Numbered from the stretch's first letter, positions 20,400 through 31,486 are shown. The stretch: 64,000 nt of DNA from Thermosediminibacter oceani DSM 16646 (GCF_000144645.1 NC_014377.1:1-64000), one strand, 5' to 3'. Notes: a model not told the origin generated them from the letters alone. Translations and numbers: made by a program.

Positions 20400-21275
20400 A
20401 TGGCTGAAAAAAAAGAGCCCGGGATCCTTTACCTTTGCCCGACGCCCATAGGAAACCTTGAAGACATTACCCTTCGAGTTTTAAGGGTTTTAAAGGAAGT
20501 CGATTACATCGCCGCCGAGGATACGAGGGTTACCAGAAAGCTTTTAAACCATTACGACATAAAAACGCCGCTCACCAGCTACCGGGAGCACAACAGGGCT
20601 AAAAAAGGCGACGAAATCATAACGGATCTTCTTGCTGGCAAAAGCGTAGCTCTGGTTTCGGATGCGGGCACGCCGGGAATTTCCGACCCGGGGGAAGACC
20701 TGGTAAAAAAAGCGGTAGAAGCGGGGATCAGGGTCGTGCCGCTTCCCGGGCCGTCGGCGGTGATATGCGCCGTCGCCGCGTCGGGGTTGAGCACGGGCAA
20801 ATTCGTTTTCGAGGGCTTTCTCCCGCAAAAATCCACAGAGAGGCAAAAAAGGCTGGCGGAGCTCAAAGAGGAGGAAAGGACCATAGTTATTTATGAAGCG
20901 CCCCACCGGCTTTTAAAGGCTCTTTCGGACATCCGGGAGATCCTCGGCAACAGGAGAATAACCGTAGCCAGGGAGATGACCAAGGTTCACGAGGAATTTT
21001 TCCGGGGTTCGATCGAGGAGGCTATAATAAGGTACCAAAGTGCGCCCCCCCGGGGTGAAATCGTGCTGGTGCTGGAAGGCTCCAGCTGTGACAAAGGTGA
21101 AACGGGCGGTCTTGACCTGGAGGATGAAGGATCGAGGCGGTTGCTTTTGGAAAAGATAAAGACTTACATGAGCCGTGGAATGGACAAAAAACAGGCGCTG
21201 AAGACAGCAGCGAAAGAACTGGGGGTTCCGAAAAGGGAAGCGTACAAGCTGCTGGTGAAAAGTGAAAGAGAGTGA
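20400..21275 (+). CDS. rsmI: 16S rRNA (cytidine1402-2'-O)-methyltransferase
   Basis: RsmI methylates the ribose of C1402 in the decoding centre of 16S rRNA. The 291-residue protein has the TP-methylase fold with LCPTPIGNLEDITLR near the start, AAEDTRVTRKLL, SDAGTPGISDPGEDL and GFLPQK, and a C-terminal helical domain ending in KREAYKLLV. The ATG follows AAAGGA. A proC gene follows 81 bases later, probably in the same transcript. Confidence 0.94.
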   Translation: MAEKKEPGILYLCPTPIGNLEDITLRVLRVLKEVDYIAAEDTRVTRKLLNHYDIKTPLTSYREHNRAKKGDEIITDLLAGKSVALVSDAGTPGISDPGEDLVKKAVEAGIRVVPLPGPSAVICAVAASGLSTGKFVFEGFLPQKSTERQKRLAELKEEERTIVIYEAPHRLLKALSDIREILGNRRITVAREMTKVHEEFFRGSIEEAIIRYQSAPPRGEIVLVLEGSSCDKGETGGLDLEDEGSRRLLLEKIKTYMSRGMDKKQALKTAAKELGVPKREAYKLLVKSERE

Positions 21276-21356
21276 TGTTAAGGCGCCGGCCTGAGGTCTG
21301 CTTTTTGTGGGGAGGGGTTTTTGGTTTATGCGGGATATACGGGGAGGTGATACCTT

Positions 21357-22187
21357 ATGTACAACAGGCTTGGATTTTTTGGAGCCGGTTCCATGGCAGA
21401 AGCGCTTTTGAAGGGGATATTGAGCGCTTCGGTGCTTGCGCCGGAGGATATCTTCGTTCTAAACAGGAAAGACGATGACCGCCTGAAATTTTTTGAAAAA
21501 ACCTACGGTGTAAACACTACTAGAGACTACGGCAGACTGGTTGGAGAATGCGAAACGCTTATTATCGCTGTAAAACCCTCAGATGTAAAAGGCGTCATGC
21601 TGAAGATAAGAGATTTTTTGAAGGAGCAGCACACAATAATTTCGGTGGCCGCCGGCATCACCACATCCCGGATTGAGGAATTTGCCGGGAAGCGGATAAG
21701 GGTGATCAGAGCCATGCCAAACACATCGTGTCAGGTGAAGGAGTCGGCCACCGCTATCACTGCCGGACGTCATGCGGGACGGGATGACCTGGAAAAGGCC
21801 TTCAGGATTTTTTCCTCGGTAGGCCAGGTCATAGAAGTGGACGAAGAGTGGATGGATGCGGTTACCGCCCTTTCGGGCAGCGGGCCCGCCTATGTATACC
21901 TTATGATGGAAGCCCTCACCGAAGCCGGCGTGAAGGTGGGTCTTCCCCGGGAGGTTTCGTATGAGCTTGCGGTTCAGACGGTCCTTGGGGCTGCCAAGAT
22001 GGTAAAGGAGACGGGAGAACACCCCGCGAGCCTTAGGAAAAAGGTTACGTCGCCGGGAGGCACGACGATGGCGGGTATAGAAACCCTGGAGAAGATGGGC
22101 TTTACCAATTGCATAATACAGGCGGTGAACAGCGCCGCCCGCCGCTCTAGGGAGCTCATGGAGGGCGGAAGTTACGGAAATTGTTGA
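21357..22187 (+). CDS. proC: Pyrroline-5-carboxylate reductase
   Basis: Catalyses the last step of proline synthesis with NAD(P)H. The 276-residue protein has the Rossmann motif GFFGAGSMAEALLKG at the N-terminus, the MPNTSCQVKESATA segment, and the dimerisation domain with SGSGPAYVYLMMEALTEAGVKVGL and SPGGTTMAGI. The ATG follows GGGGAGGTGATA. A bidirectional terminator lies about 50 bases downstream. Confidence 0.95.
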   Translation: MYNRLGFFGAGSMAEALLKGILSASVLAPEDIFVLNRKDDDRLKFFEKTYGVNTTRDYGRLVGECETLIIAVKPSDVKGVMLKIRDFLKEQHTIISVAAGITTSRIEEFAGKRIRVIRAMPNTSCQVKESATAITAGRHAGRDDLEKAFRIFSSVGQVIEVDEEWMDAVTALSGSGPAYVYLMMEALTEAGVKVGLPREVSYELAVQTVLGAAKMVKETGEHPASLRKKVTSPGGTTMAGIETLEKMGFTNCIIQAVNSAARRSRELMEGGSYGNC

Positions 22188-22236
22188 CAATTCTCCAAAT
22201 TTAAGGTAGTATAGTTTTGGCTAAAAATAAAAAAGA

Positions 22237-22270
22237 GAAGAGACAGAAGTCTCTTCTTTTAATTTTTTTT
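22237..22270. terminator. Bidirectional terminator between proC and the abrB-like gene
   Basis: An 8-bp stem, GAAGAGAC/GTCTCTTC with an AGAA loop (22237-22256), is flanked by an A-rich tract on the left and TTTTAATTTTTTTT on the right. It serves converging proC and abrB; the abrB stop codon lies in the right-hand T tract. Confidence 0.85.
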
Positions 22271-22510
22271 CGTTTGTTCTATTTGACCTGCGCACTTTTC
22301 GCATATATTCTTGCCCTTGAAGGAGATTACATTCTCTGCGCTTCCGCAGAATATACAACCGGGCTGGTATTTCTTCAGGATTATCTTATCGGTATCCACA
22401 TAGATTTCAAGAGCGTCCTTTTCGCTGATATCCAGGGTGCGCCTGAGCTCTATGGGGATAACGACCCGGCCCAGTTCATCTACTTTTCTGACAACACCCG
22501 TTGATTTCAT
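22259..22510 (-). CDS. abrB: AbrB-family transition-state regulator with zinc knuckles
   Basis: A DNA-binding regulator of the AbrB/SpoVT swapped-hairpin family. The 83-residue form starts at ATG 22510 with the family sequence MKSTGVVRKVDELGRVVIPIEL and RRTLDISEKDALEIYV. The C-terminal half has paired cysteines (CIFC and CEKC), so it probably binds zinc and differs from B. subtilis AbrB. An in-frame ATG at 22546 would add 12 residues, but it lies only about 8 bases from the predicted transcript start. The targets are unknown. Confidence 0.85.
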   Translation of the reverse strand: MKSTGVVRKVDELGRVVIPIELRRTLDISEKDALEIYVDTDKIILKKYQPGCIFCGSAENVISFKGKNICEKCAGQIEQTKKN

Positions 22511-22560
22511 CTTTGTTTTATGCCCCCTTTTTACTTTTTTCGACATTGCCCCCTCAGAAA

Positions 22561-22589
22561 ATGATACCAAAGCTGCCAATAAAAGTCAA
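22561..22589 (-). promoter_or_regulatory. Probable sigma-A promoter of the abrB-like gene
   Basis: On the minus strand TTGACT (22589-22584) and TATCAT (22566-22561) are 17 bases apart, pointing to a start near 22554. Confidence 0.55.
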
Positions 22590-22639
22590 TATTGTATGAA
22601 AATTGATGGGAGATTTTTTATCCCGCAGGAGTGATCAGA

Positions 22640-23596
22640 TTGCAGGAGCTAAACGAAGGCTTGAAAAACGAATTCCGGCAAGCGGCTGGAGCCCTTAGAA
22701 AAAGGCTGGAACAAAGGCCCAATAGGGCTGCGATGAGGGCATATATAGCCGGGAGCGGCATGGGAAGGTTTACAAAAAGTCGAAAAATGTCTAACATCGA
22801 GCTGGAGCAAATAGCGGAAAAGGGCGGTATTGCCGGTGTGGACGGTTCCACCAACAGTGCAGGGGGGATATTTCCGTACGTCATAACCCTGCAGCAGGCT
22901 ATGGCGAAAAGTACCGTTGCGCAAGAGGAAATATATTTTCAGCGAGTAATGTGCCCGCTTCTTTTTGAGGAAGCCTTGGACGAAGCCGGATACCAGGAGA
23001 TGGTGAAATCCAGCCTGGCAGGGCTGGAAGCCCGGGCGGCGCTTTCGGCTATAGAAAAATTCAGCCCTGCGGTGCTGCTCATCGACGGTTCGCTGGTGAG
23101 GCTGAAAATAGAGGCAAAACATCTCTGGGAAAAGCTAAAGGAAGCGGCGCTGGATTCGGGCACTTTACTTGCCGGAGTGGTGGAAGGTATATCCACGCGG
23201 GTCATAAGCTCGGCGCTCAAGGGCGTCCTGCCCGAGGCCGTGACCGGGGCCTGCGACTGGGAGCTACTCTTCGGCGTGATGGACGTAGGCGAAGGGCTGG
23301 AGGTGGCGCCGGGCTGCTTTAAGGAGGGATTCCGCACCGTATTTATGCGCACCTCCGGTGACCCCAAGCCCATCGGCATCGATCTTTTAGAGGAACAGTA
23401 CGAGCACCTGGAGCTCGTGGAAAACCTGATATATACCCTTACCCCTGAATCCGGCAGAGGGATACCCCTCTGGCTTGACCTTATTGACAAAAAGGTGAAG
23501 ATATCGGACGCGACCATAGAGGGGCTTTTAAAGACGTACCTGGGGCAAGATTACGCCGAATTCCTGACGCCCAAGCGGGCGAAACGCAGTCCGTAG
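22640..23596 (+). CDS. nurA: NurA-domain nuclease
   Basis: NurA nucleases degrade DNA ends and work with the HerA translocase in archaea and some bacteria. The 318-residue protein shows the two signature acidic motifs, GVDGSTNSAG (about 73-82) and LLIDGSLVRLK (about 152-162), plus the C-terminal block GRGIPLWLDLIDKK. The start is TTG 22640, 8 bases after GCAGGAG; the GTG at 22631 overlaps that site. The herA gene follows. The pair has no mre11 or rad50 beside it here. Confidence 0.85.
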   Translation: MQELNEGLKNEFRQAAGALRKRLEQRPNRAAMRAYIAGSGMGRFTKSRKMSNIELEQIAEKGGIAGVDGSTNSAGGIFPYVITLQQAMAKSTVAQEEIYFQRVMCPLLFEEALDEAGYQEMVKSSLAGLEARAALSAIEKFSPAVLLIDGSLVRLKIEAKHLWEKLKEAALDSGTLLAGVVEGISTRVISSALKGVLPEAVTGACDWELLFGVMDVGEGLEVAPGCFKEGFRTVFMRTSGDPKPIGIDLLEEQYEHLELVENLIYTLTPESGRGIPLWLDLIDKKVKISDATIEGLLKTYLGQDYAEFLTPKRAKRSP

Positions 23597-23689
23597 GTGT
23601 TGGTTTCAAACGAAAAGGCATACGGCGCCGGGTTCGGATCCCATCGGTCACGGCTTACTTTTGAAACTATGGTGAAAGGAGAAACCAAG

Positions 23690-25522
23690 ATGCAGGTGGT
23701 GGGTCTTACTACTCCTCAGGAAATTTTTGTGGCTTCCAAGGAAAGGAAGTTTAGGATAAACGAGATACTGGTGATAGACGACCCCTACCAGGGCCCGCTT
23801 ATAGGCGAGGTGGTGGAGGCCAATTCTTACAACCGCTTCATACCCCTTTCCATAAACCACGACTTTATCGACGCCCGGGTGCTGGAGTCCCTGGAGCGCC
23901 TGGGATACTCCATCAGCGAGGACGAGATAAATATAGCGAGGGTCAAGCTTATGACCGAGGCCAGCTTCCCGGTGACTACCGGGGCTAAAGCGCATCTCCC
24001 GGAGTTTTCGGAGGTGAGGGATTTTCTGGTCAGGTCTGACGCAGAAGGCGGGCTTGCCCTGGGGGAGATAAAAAACACCGAGGAAACGGCTTCAACCATG
24101 GACGAAAACTTAAAGGGCCTTTTTTACGTCTACTCCAGAGGGGAAAGGTACAGGACCAGAAACGTGCCCTTCCTGCTGGACCTGAAGTCCTTCCAGCAGT
24201 ACCCGCACATTGGTATTTTCGGCGGGTCCGGTTCTGGCAAATCCTACGGACTTCGGGTCATAATGGAAGAGCTCATGATGAAAGGAATCCCCTCGATAAT
24301 TCTGGATCCCCATTACGAGATGGATTTTTCTGCGATGGAAGAAGGGCTGGAAGGCGCGCCCGATTTCAGGGGCGCTTTTAGAAAATTTCAGATCGGCGAA
24401 GATATCGGCGTGGAATTCCTGGCTCTCGGGAAAAGGGACCTTTTGGACCTACTGTCCGCTGTAAAGCCCCTGACCGAGGCCATGAGCAGCGCCGTGGAGA
24501 TCCTGCACCGCAGGGGTGACACTTTCATTAGCTTTTCTTCACGCCTGGAGCTGCTGGCCGAGGCCCTTGAGCTGGGGCGGATCAGGATAGAAAAGATGCT
24601 GCAGCAGGATTTGGAGCCGGCGGAGAGGGAAAAATATAAAAAAATGAAGGAGCTCATAGAGGAATACCCCAACATACCGCTGGTGTCGGTGCAGGGTATA
24701 GCCTGGAGGCTGAGGCGGCTCCACGCTTCGGGCATATTCAATTACGACATAAAGCCGGTGAAGGAAGCACTGCTGTCGGGCAAGCTGGCGGTTATACAGG
24801 GTCCCATCTGGCTGCTGCAGGTGTTCTCTACATACCTCCTTTCCAACCTTTACAGGGCGAGGCGGGATTACAAGGACGGCGAGCTCAGGGGACAGAACAC
24901 TGCCGATTACTTCCCGCCCTTTGTGATAGCCACCGATGAGGCCCACAATTTCGCCCCCAAGGGGAGGGATGCCGCCAGCAAGGGCGTGATAACCGAGATT
25001 GCTCAAGAAGGCAGGAAATACGGGGTCTTTCTGGTGCTGGCCACCCAGAGGCCGACGCTGCTGGATGAGACGGTGACCGCCCAGCTCAACACGAAAATAA
25101 TCTTCAGGACGGTGAGGGGCCACGACATTGCCACCATCACCGAAGAGACCGATATAGGAGCGGAAGAGGCGCGGCGGCTCCCGTACCTGCCGTCCGGCGA
25201 CGCCTTCGTTTCCTCGCCGCTTTTCGGGAGGACCGTGGCCATAAGGGTGAGGTACCCGTATACCAGGAGCCCGCATACCCTGAACCCCTTCGACGAGCTA
25301 AAGCGTTACAGGGTGAGCGCCGAAGAAAAGCTTTTCGGACTTTTAGAGCCGCATCTTCCCGTTTACGACACAAACCTGTTGCAGGTGCTCCAGGCCATAA
25401 ATACCGATGCGCCGGAATTAAAATTGGAGGTAAAGACACTTAAGGAAAGCCTTGACAACCTGGTGAAGAGCGGCAGGCTAAAAAAGACGGAAACCCCCTT
25501 TGGGGCAATGTACCACTCCTGA
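23690..25522 (+). CDS. herA: HerA-like hexameric DNA translocase ATPase
   Basis: A FtsK/HerA-superfamily ATPase that pumps DNA, partnered with NurA. The 610-residue protein has an N-terminal HAS-like barrel (1-110), Walker A GGSGSGKSYG (178-187), a helical insertion, Walker B with IATDEAHNF (Asp/Glu near 416-417), then ATQRPTLLDETVTAQLNTKI, the usual HerA sensor region. ATG 23690 is 8 bases after AAAGGAG. An in-frame GTG at 23597 directly after the nurA stop is an alternative with no clear ribosome-binding site. Confidence 0.87.
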   Translation: MQVVGLTTPQEIFVASKERKFRINEILVIDDPYQGPLIGEVVEANSYNRFIPLSINHDFIDARVLESLERLGYSISEDEINIARVKLMTEASFPVTTGAKAHLPEFSEVRDFLVRSDAEGGLALGEIKNTEETASTMDENLKGLFYVYSRGERYRTRNVPFLLDLKSFQQYPHIGIFGGSGSGKSYGLRVIMEELMMKGIPSIILDPHYEMDFSAMEEGLEGAPDFRGAFRKFQIGEDIGVEFLALGKRDLLDLLSAVKPLTEAMSSAVEILHRRGDTFISFSSRLELLAEALELGRIRIEKMLQQDLEPAEREKYKKMKELIEEYPNIPLVSVQGIAWRLRRLHASGIFNYDIKPVKEALLSGKLAVIQGPIWLLQVFSTYLLSNLYRARRDYKDGELRGQNTADYFPPFVIATDEAHNFAPKGRDAASKGVITEIAQEGRKYGVFLVLATQRPTLLDETVTAQLNTKIIFRTVRGHDIATITEETDIGAEEARRLPYLPSGDAFVSSPLFGRTVAIRVRYPYTRSPHTLNPFDELKRYRVSAEEKLFGLLEPHLPVYDTNLLQVLQAINTDAPELKLEVKTLKESLDNLVKSGRLKKTETPFGAMYHS

Positions 25523-25524
25523 AC

Positions 25525-25553
25525 TTGACAATATATTCCGGCCGTGCTATTAT
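25525..25553 (+). promoter_or_regulatory. Strong sigma-A promoter of the metG T-box leader
   Basis: TTGACA (25525-25530) and TATTAT (25548-25553) with a 17-base spacer, immediately after the herA stop. The transcript would start near 25560. Confidence 0.75.
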
Positions 25554-25559
25554 ATTATG

Positions 25560-27780
<2,221 letters not shown>

Positions 27781-27791
27781 GGGGTGATATA

Positions 27792-28568
27792 ATGCTGGTC
27801 GATGTTCACGCCCACCTGGACGATGAGGCTTTTGACGGTGACAGGGACCAGCTGCTGGAAGAAATAAAAAGCCAGGGTATAAAGGTCATAAATGCCGGCA
27901 CGGACCTGGAGACCAGCCGCTTTTCCCTGCAGCTTGCCCGGGAGTACGGGTTCGTGTACGCCTGCGTCGGTGTGCACCCTCACGAGGCCTCCCGGGTTCC
28001 TGCCGATTACCTCGATGCCTTACGGGAAATGGCCCGGGATCCGAAGGTGGTGGCCATAGGGGAAATCGGCCTGGACTACCACTACAATTTTTCCCCCGGG
28101 GATGTGCAAAAAGAAGTTTTCGAGGAACAGCTTTCCCTGGCCCGGGAACTGGGTCTCCCGGTGGTTGTGCACAGCCGGGAGGCTGATTGCGACACCCTGG
28201 AAATTTTGAAAAAATCGGGTGTTCGAAAGAGTCTCATGCACTGTTATTCCGGAAGCCCGGAAATGGCGGCGGAGCTTGCAGAGCTCGGATTTTACTTCTC
28301 CTTCGGCGGCCCCCTGACCTTCAAAAACGCCGCGAAAACGAGAGAGGTGGCCGCCGGCCTTCCCCGCGACCGGGTTCTTATAGAGACCGACTGTCCCTAC
28401 CTCACGCCGGAACCCTTCCGGGGGAAGAGAAACGATCCCACCCGTTTGCCTTATATAGCCGCGGCCCTGGCCCAAATCTGGAGGGTACCGGTGGAAGAGG
28501 TGGTGGAAATCACCTGCCGCAATGCGGTGAGCCTGTTTAATATTGATCTTAAGCCGGGGCGCCGTTAA
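27792..28568 (+). CDS. tatD: TatD-family metal-dependent deoxyribonuclease
   Basis: TatD-type enzymes are metal-dependent hydrolases with DNase activity. The 258-residue barrel has the HxH pair in DVHAHLDD (His6, His8), EIGLDYHY, VVHSREAD, HCYSG and ETDCPYLTP, so all metal ligands are present. The ATG follows AAGGGGTGATATA. It matches B. subtilis yabD next to metS. The next gene is a radical SAM protein of the kind found with TatD genes. Confidence 0.93.
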   Translation: MLVDVHAHLDDEAFDGDRDQLLEEIKSQGIKVINAGTDLETSRFSLQLAREYGFVYACVGVHPHEASRVPADYLDALREMARDPKVVAIGEIGLDYHYNFSPGDVQKEVFEEQLSLARELGLPVVVHSREADCDTLEILKKSGVRKSLMHCYSGSPEMAAELAELGFYFSFGGPLTFKNAAKTREVAAGLPRDRVLIETDCPYLTPEPFRGKRNDPTRLPYIAAALAQIWRVPVEEVVEITCRNAVSLFNIDLKPGRR

Positions 28569-28662
28569 GCCAAAACAACTCGGGCGTATTTTAATTTTGC
28601 TGCGTTTGTGTTAAAATAACAGCGTTGCATCAAAATCAAACTTAATGGACGGTGTAATGGAT

Positions 28663-29268
28663 ATGATAGCTTATCCCATAGGAGATTCTCTATACCTTAA
28701 CATCACCAACCGGTGCCCCAACAGGTGCTCCTTCTGCATAAGGCAGTTGGGCGACGGGATCGAAGGGTACAACCTGTGGCTGGATAAGGAGCCTACGACG
28801 AAGGAGATTATCGAGGCTATAGGGGATCCTAGCGGGTACAGGGAAGTGGTGTTCTGCGGCTACGGGGAACCGCTCATGCGCCTGCAGGTGGTCCTCGACG
28901 TGGCCCGCTACCTTAAAAAGAATTATCCGAACCTGCCGATAAGGATAAATACCAACGGCCTGGCCAACCTAATATACGGCGAGGACATTACCCCGCAGTT
29001 CAAGGGGCTCATTGATACGGTTTCCATAAGCCTCAATGCGGAAAACGCCCAAAAGTACCACGAACTGTGCCGTTCGGATTACGGAGAGGATGCCTTTTTC
29101 TCCGTGCTGGAATTTGCGAGAAGGTGCAAGAACTACGTGCCCAAGGTGGTACTGACGGTGGTAGACGTCCCGGGGATCGATATAGAAAAATGCAAAAGGA
29201 TTGCCGAGGAACTCGGCGTTGGTTTCAGAGTGAGGCATTACGAGGGTAAGGACGGGGAAGAGAATTGA
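28663..29268 (+). CDS. TatD-associated radical SAM protein
   Basis: A compact 201-residue radical SAM enzyme with CxxxCxxC at Cys18, Cys22 and Cys25 for a [4Fe-4S] cluster, then GYGEPLMR (the GGE-like SAM-binding motif) and RINTNGLANL. It resembles the family described as radical SAM proteins linked to TatD, whose reaction is unknown. The start is uncertain among ATG 28645, 28657 and 28663; the last sits 8 bases after GGTG. Its TGA stop overlaps the rsmA TTG start, so the two genes are probably coupled. Confidence 0.8.
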   Translation: MIAYPIGDSLYLNITNRCPNRCSFCIRQLGDGIEGYNLWLDKEPTTKEIIEAIGDPSGYREVVFCGYGEPLMRLQVVLDVARYLKKNYPNLPIRINTNGLANLIYGEDITPQFKGLIDTVSISLNAENAQKYHELCRSDYGEDAFFSVLEFARRCKNYVPKVVLTVVDVPGIDIEKCKRIAEELGVGFRVRHYEGKDGEEN

Positions 29269-30113
29269 ACGCCAGGGCTATAATGAGAGAGTTCGGCATA
29301 AGGCCCAGCAAACGCCTGGGCCAGCACTTTCTCATTGATGAGGCTCCTTTATATAAGATGCTGGAAGCCGCACGGCTGAATGAGAGCGACGAGGTCCTGG
29401 AGATAGGTCCGGGCCTCGGGGTGCTCACCCTTGAACTTTGCCGGCGTGCAAAGAAAGTGGTAGCCGTGGAAAAGGATCCGAACCTTATCCCGGTGCTGGA
29501 AAAATTGACAAAAAGTTATAATAATATTTGTTTATTGCGGGAAGATGTGTTAAAATTAGATATGGAAAAGCTATGGCGGGAGTACTTCGACGGGAAGTTC
29601 AAGGTCGTGGCTAATCTCCCCTATTATATAACCAGTCCGGTGATAATGAAGATAATAAATAACCGCCATTTGATCGAAATGGCGGTTATTATGATACAAA
29701 AGGAAGTGGCTCACCGGCTGGTGGCCGCGCCGGGCAATAAGGACTACGGCATACTATCCGTGGCTGTGCAGCTTTACGCCGACGTGGATCTGGTATGCCA
29801 TGTGGGAAGGTCGGCCTTCCTGCCGCCTCCGAAGGTGGATTCGGCGGTGGTAAGGCTGGTGTTGAAGGAGGGGTCCGCAGTACCCCTTGAAGACGAAAGG
29901 CTGTTTTTCAAGGTTGTGGAGGCCGCCTTCGGCGAAAGGCGAAAGACCGTCAAAAACTCCCTCAGGAGCAGGCTTTCGCTTTTCGCCGGCGATGTGGAAG
30001 AAGCGCTCGAAAGGGCGGGAATCGACGGCTCCCGCCGGGCCGAAACGCTGACCATAGAGGAGTTTGCAGCCTTGGCGCGGGAAATAAAAGACTATTTAAA
30101 GGACTGTTCATAA
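29265..30113 (+). CDS. rsmA: 16S rRNA adenine dimethyltransferase (KsgA)
   Basis: Dimethylates A1518 and A1519 in the 3' helix of 16S rRNA. The 282-residue protein has KRLGQHFLIDE, the SAM motif EIGPGLGVLTLEL, LREDVLKLD and the catalytic NLPYYITSPVI, followed by the helical C-terminal domain. The TTG at 29265 overlaps the previous stop; ATG 29283 is the alternative. A perfect 14-bp inverted repeat lies within the coding sequence (29658-29690). Confidence 0.95.
   Translation: MNARAIMREFGIRPSKRLGQHFLIDEAPLYKMLEAARLNESDEVLEIGPGLGVLTLELCRRAKKVVAVEKDPNLIPVLEKLTKSYNNICLLREDVLKLDMEKLWREYFDGKFKVVANLPYYITSPVIMKIINNRHLIEMAVIMIQKEVAHRLVAAPGNKDYGILSVAVQLYADVDLVCHVGRSAFLPPPKVDSAVVRLVLKEGSAVPLEDERLFFKVVEAAFGERRKTVKNSLRSRLSLFAGDVEEALERAGIDGSRRAETLTIEEFAALAREIKDYLKDCS
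29658..29690. repeat. Perfect 14-bp inverted repeat inside rsmA
   Basis: AATAACCGCCATTT (29658-29671) and its exact complement (29677-29690) flank a GATCG loop. It codes for part of the protein just after the NLPYY motif. No T tract follows, so it is not a standard terminator. Confidence 0.7.
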
Positions 30114-30204
30114 AGCGTAAGTGGATGGGCTTTAGGCGCATATAATTTGAAGATGGGGGCCTCTGTACATATATTGAGTTTTATTTCTTGAGGATGTGAT
30201 TTAT

Positions 30205-30675
30205 ATGTACTTTATCAGCCCTACAAAAGGAAGGATTCCCATCGAAGAAGTTGTAAAGGACATCATCGCCTTTATGGAAGAGGAACCCAATGCGCCTTAC
30301 AAGCTCATTATCGGTACCGACTCTCAAGCCCGGGACAACGTTTGCTTCGTGACGGCAATTATAGTTCACCGGGTGGGGAAGGGCGCCCGGTATTATTACC
30401 AGCGGAAGATTATGCCCCAGGTGAAGAGCCTGCGGCATAAGGTATATACCGAGACGTCCCTCTCCCTGGAAGCGGTGAGTTTACTGAAGGGAGAACTGTC
30501 AAAGACCAGCTACCGCAACATGGACGTGGAAATCCACGTAGATATAGGTCAGAACGGAGATACGAAGGAACTGATCCGCGAGGTGGTGGGGTGGGTCATG
30601 AGCAGTGGTTACAAGGTGAAGATAAAGCCCCAGGCCTTCGGCGCCACCAAGGTTGCGGATAAATACACTAAGTAG
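30205..30675 (+). CDS. YkuK-like (DUF458) RNase H-fold protein
   Basis: A 156-residue protein of the YkuK family, thought from fold prediction to be RNase H-like. It carries the acidic pattern LIIGTDSQARDN near residue 36, later VEIHVDIGQNG and PQAFGATKVADKYTK near the C-terminus. The substrate is unknown. ATG 30205 follows GAGGATGTGA; the GTG at 30196 overlaps that site. Its end overlaps the converging glycosyltransferase gene by 8 bases. Confidence 0.75.
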   Translation: MYFISPTKGRIPIEEVVKDIIAFMEEEPNAPYKLIIGTDSQARDNVCFVTAIIVHRVGKGARYYYQRKIMPQVKSLRHKVYTETSLSLEAVSLLKGELSKTSYRNMDVEIHVDIGQNGDTKELIREVVGWVMSSGYKVKIKPQAFGATKVADKYTK

Positions 30676-31486
30676 ACGGATTGAAATCAAAATTTCTGCC
30701 GTAAAGGGCTATAAATCTTTCCAGCAGGTCGAAGCGCCGCCGGGGATTATAGCCCTGGTATTCTTTCTGAAGCAAAATACGCTTCCGGGGCTTACCTTCG
30801 AAAAAGGCCAGAGCCTCGAGAATATCGCCGATGATGGTATCGGCGATTTTTTTTGCGTGTGAAAACCCCCGCACTTTTGAACCCAGTTCCCTGCTGTGCA
30901 TCTCGACGGGGGCTTCCACGCGCAGGTCATTTTTTACCGCAAACGCCAGGATCACGGGAGGAACGGCGAAATCCCTTATATCGGCCTTTTCCATGAGCCT
31001 TCTTGAAACCGCGCAGGGTCCGTGGGAGGGGATTGCGACTCCCACCTTCTTGTATAACCCCAGGCGCTCGTTAAGGACCCTGCGGAATAAATAAAGCTCT
31101 CTGGCGAGCTCATTTTCCGAAATCATCTCGGGCTGGATCCGCGTCATGGCTAGATCCACTTTTTCACTGACAACGGCGTCGACGAGCCTGTTTACCGCTG
31201 GCAGCAGATTACCGGTCATGTCGCCGTCGACGAAGACCACGCATTCGGCTCCTTTTTTAAGGGCGTAATAAACTCCTACGGCCCTGGGGATGTCATACCC
31301 CAGCGGTTCCCTGAAACTCAGGACTTCTACCTTCGGGAGTTTCTGGGTCTTTATCTCTTTTAGTGTTCCGTCCCTGCTGCCGTTCAGTACCACGACTATC
31401 CGGTCTACTGCGGTATCGCTAAGATTATCCAGTACTTTGCCTATCCTACCCTGCTCGTTCTTTGCGGGAACTACAGCTATATTCAA
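30668..31486 (-). CDS. Family 2-like glycosyltransferase
   Basis: A 272-residue GT-A fold protein with the N-terminal AVVPAKNEQGRIGKVL, VVLNGSRDGT, the acidic DxD-like VFVDGDMTG, and a C-terminal catalytic-type segment SHGPCAVSRRLM. Without membrane helices it is probably cytosolic. The acceptor is unknown. The start is TTG 31486, 8 bases after GAAGGGG; the GTG at 31495 overlaps the site. It is divergent from yabG, so a role in spore or envelope sugars is possible but not shown. Confidence 0.75.
   Translation of the reverse strand: MNIAVVPAKNEQGRIGKVLDNLSDTAVDRIVVVLNGSRDGTLKEIKTQKLPKVEVLSFREPLGYDIPRAVGVYYALKKGAECVVFVDGDMTGNLLPAVNRLVDAVVSEKVDLAMTRIQPEMISENELARELYLFRRVLNERLGLYKKVGVAIPSHGPCAVSRRLMEKADIRDFAVPPVILAFAVKNDLRVEAPVEMHSRELGSKVRGFSHAKKIADTIIGDILEALAFFEGKPRKRILLQKEYQGYNPRRRFDLLERFIALYGRNFDFNPST

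Noticed and set aside
21272-21478. Possible small gene between rsmI and proC
   Set aside because: It overlaps proC out of frame, and the good ribosome-binding site belongs to proC at 21357.
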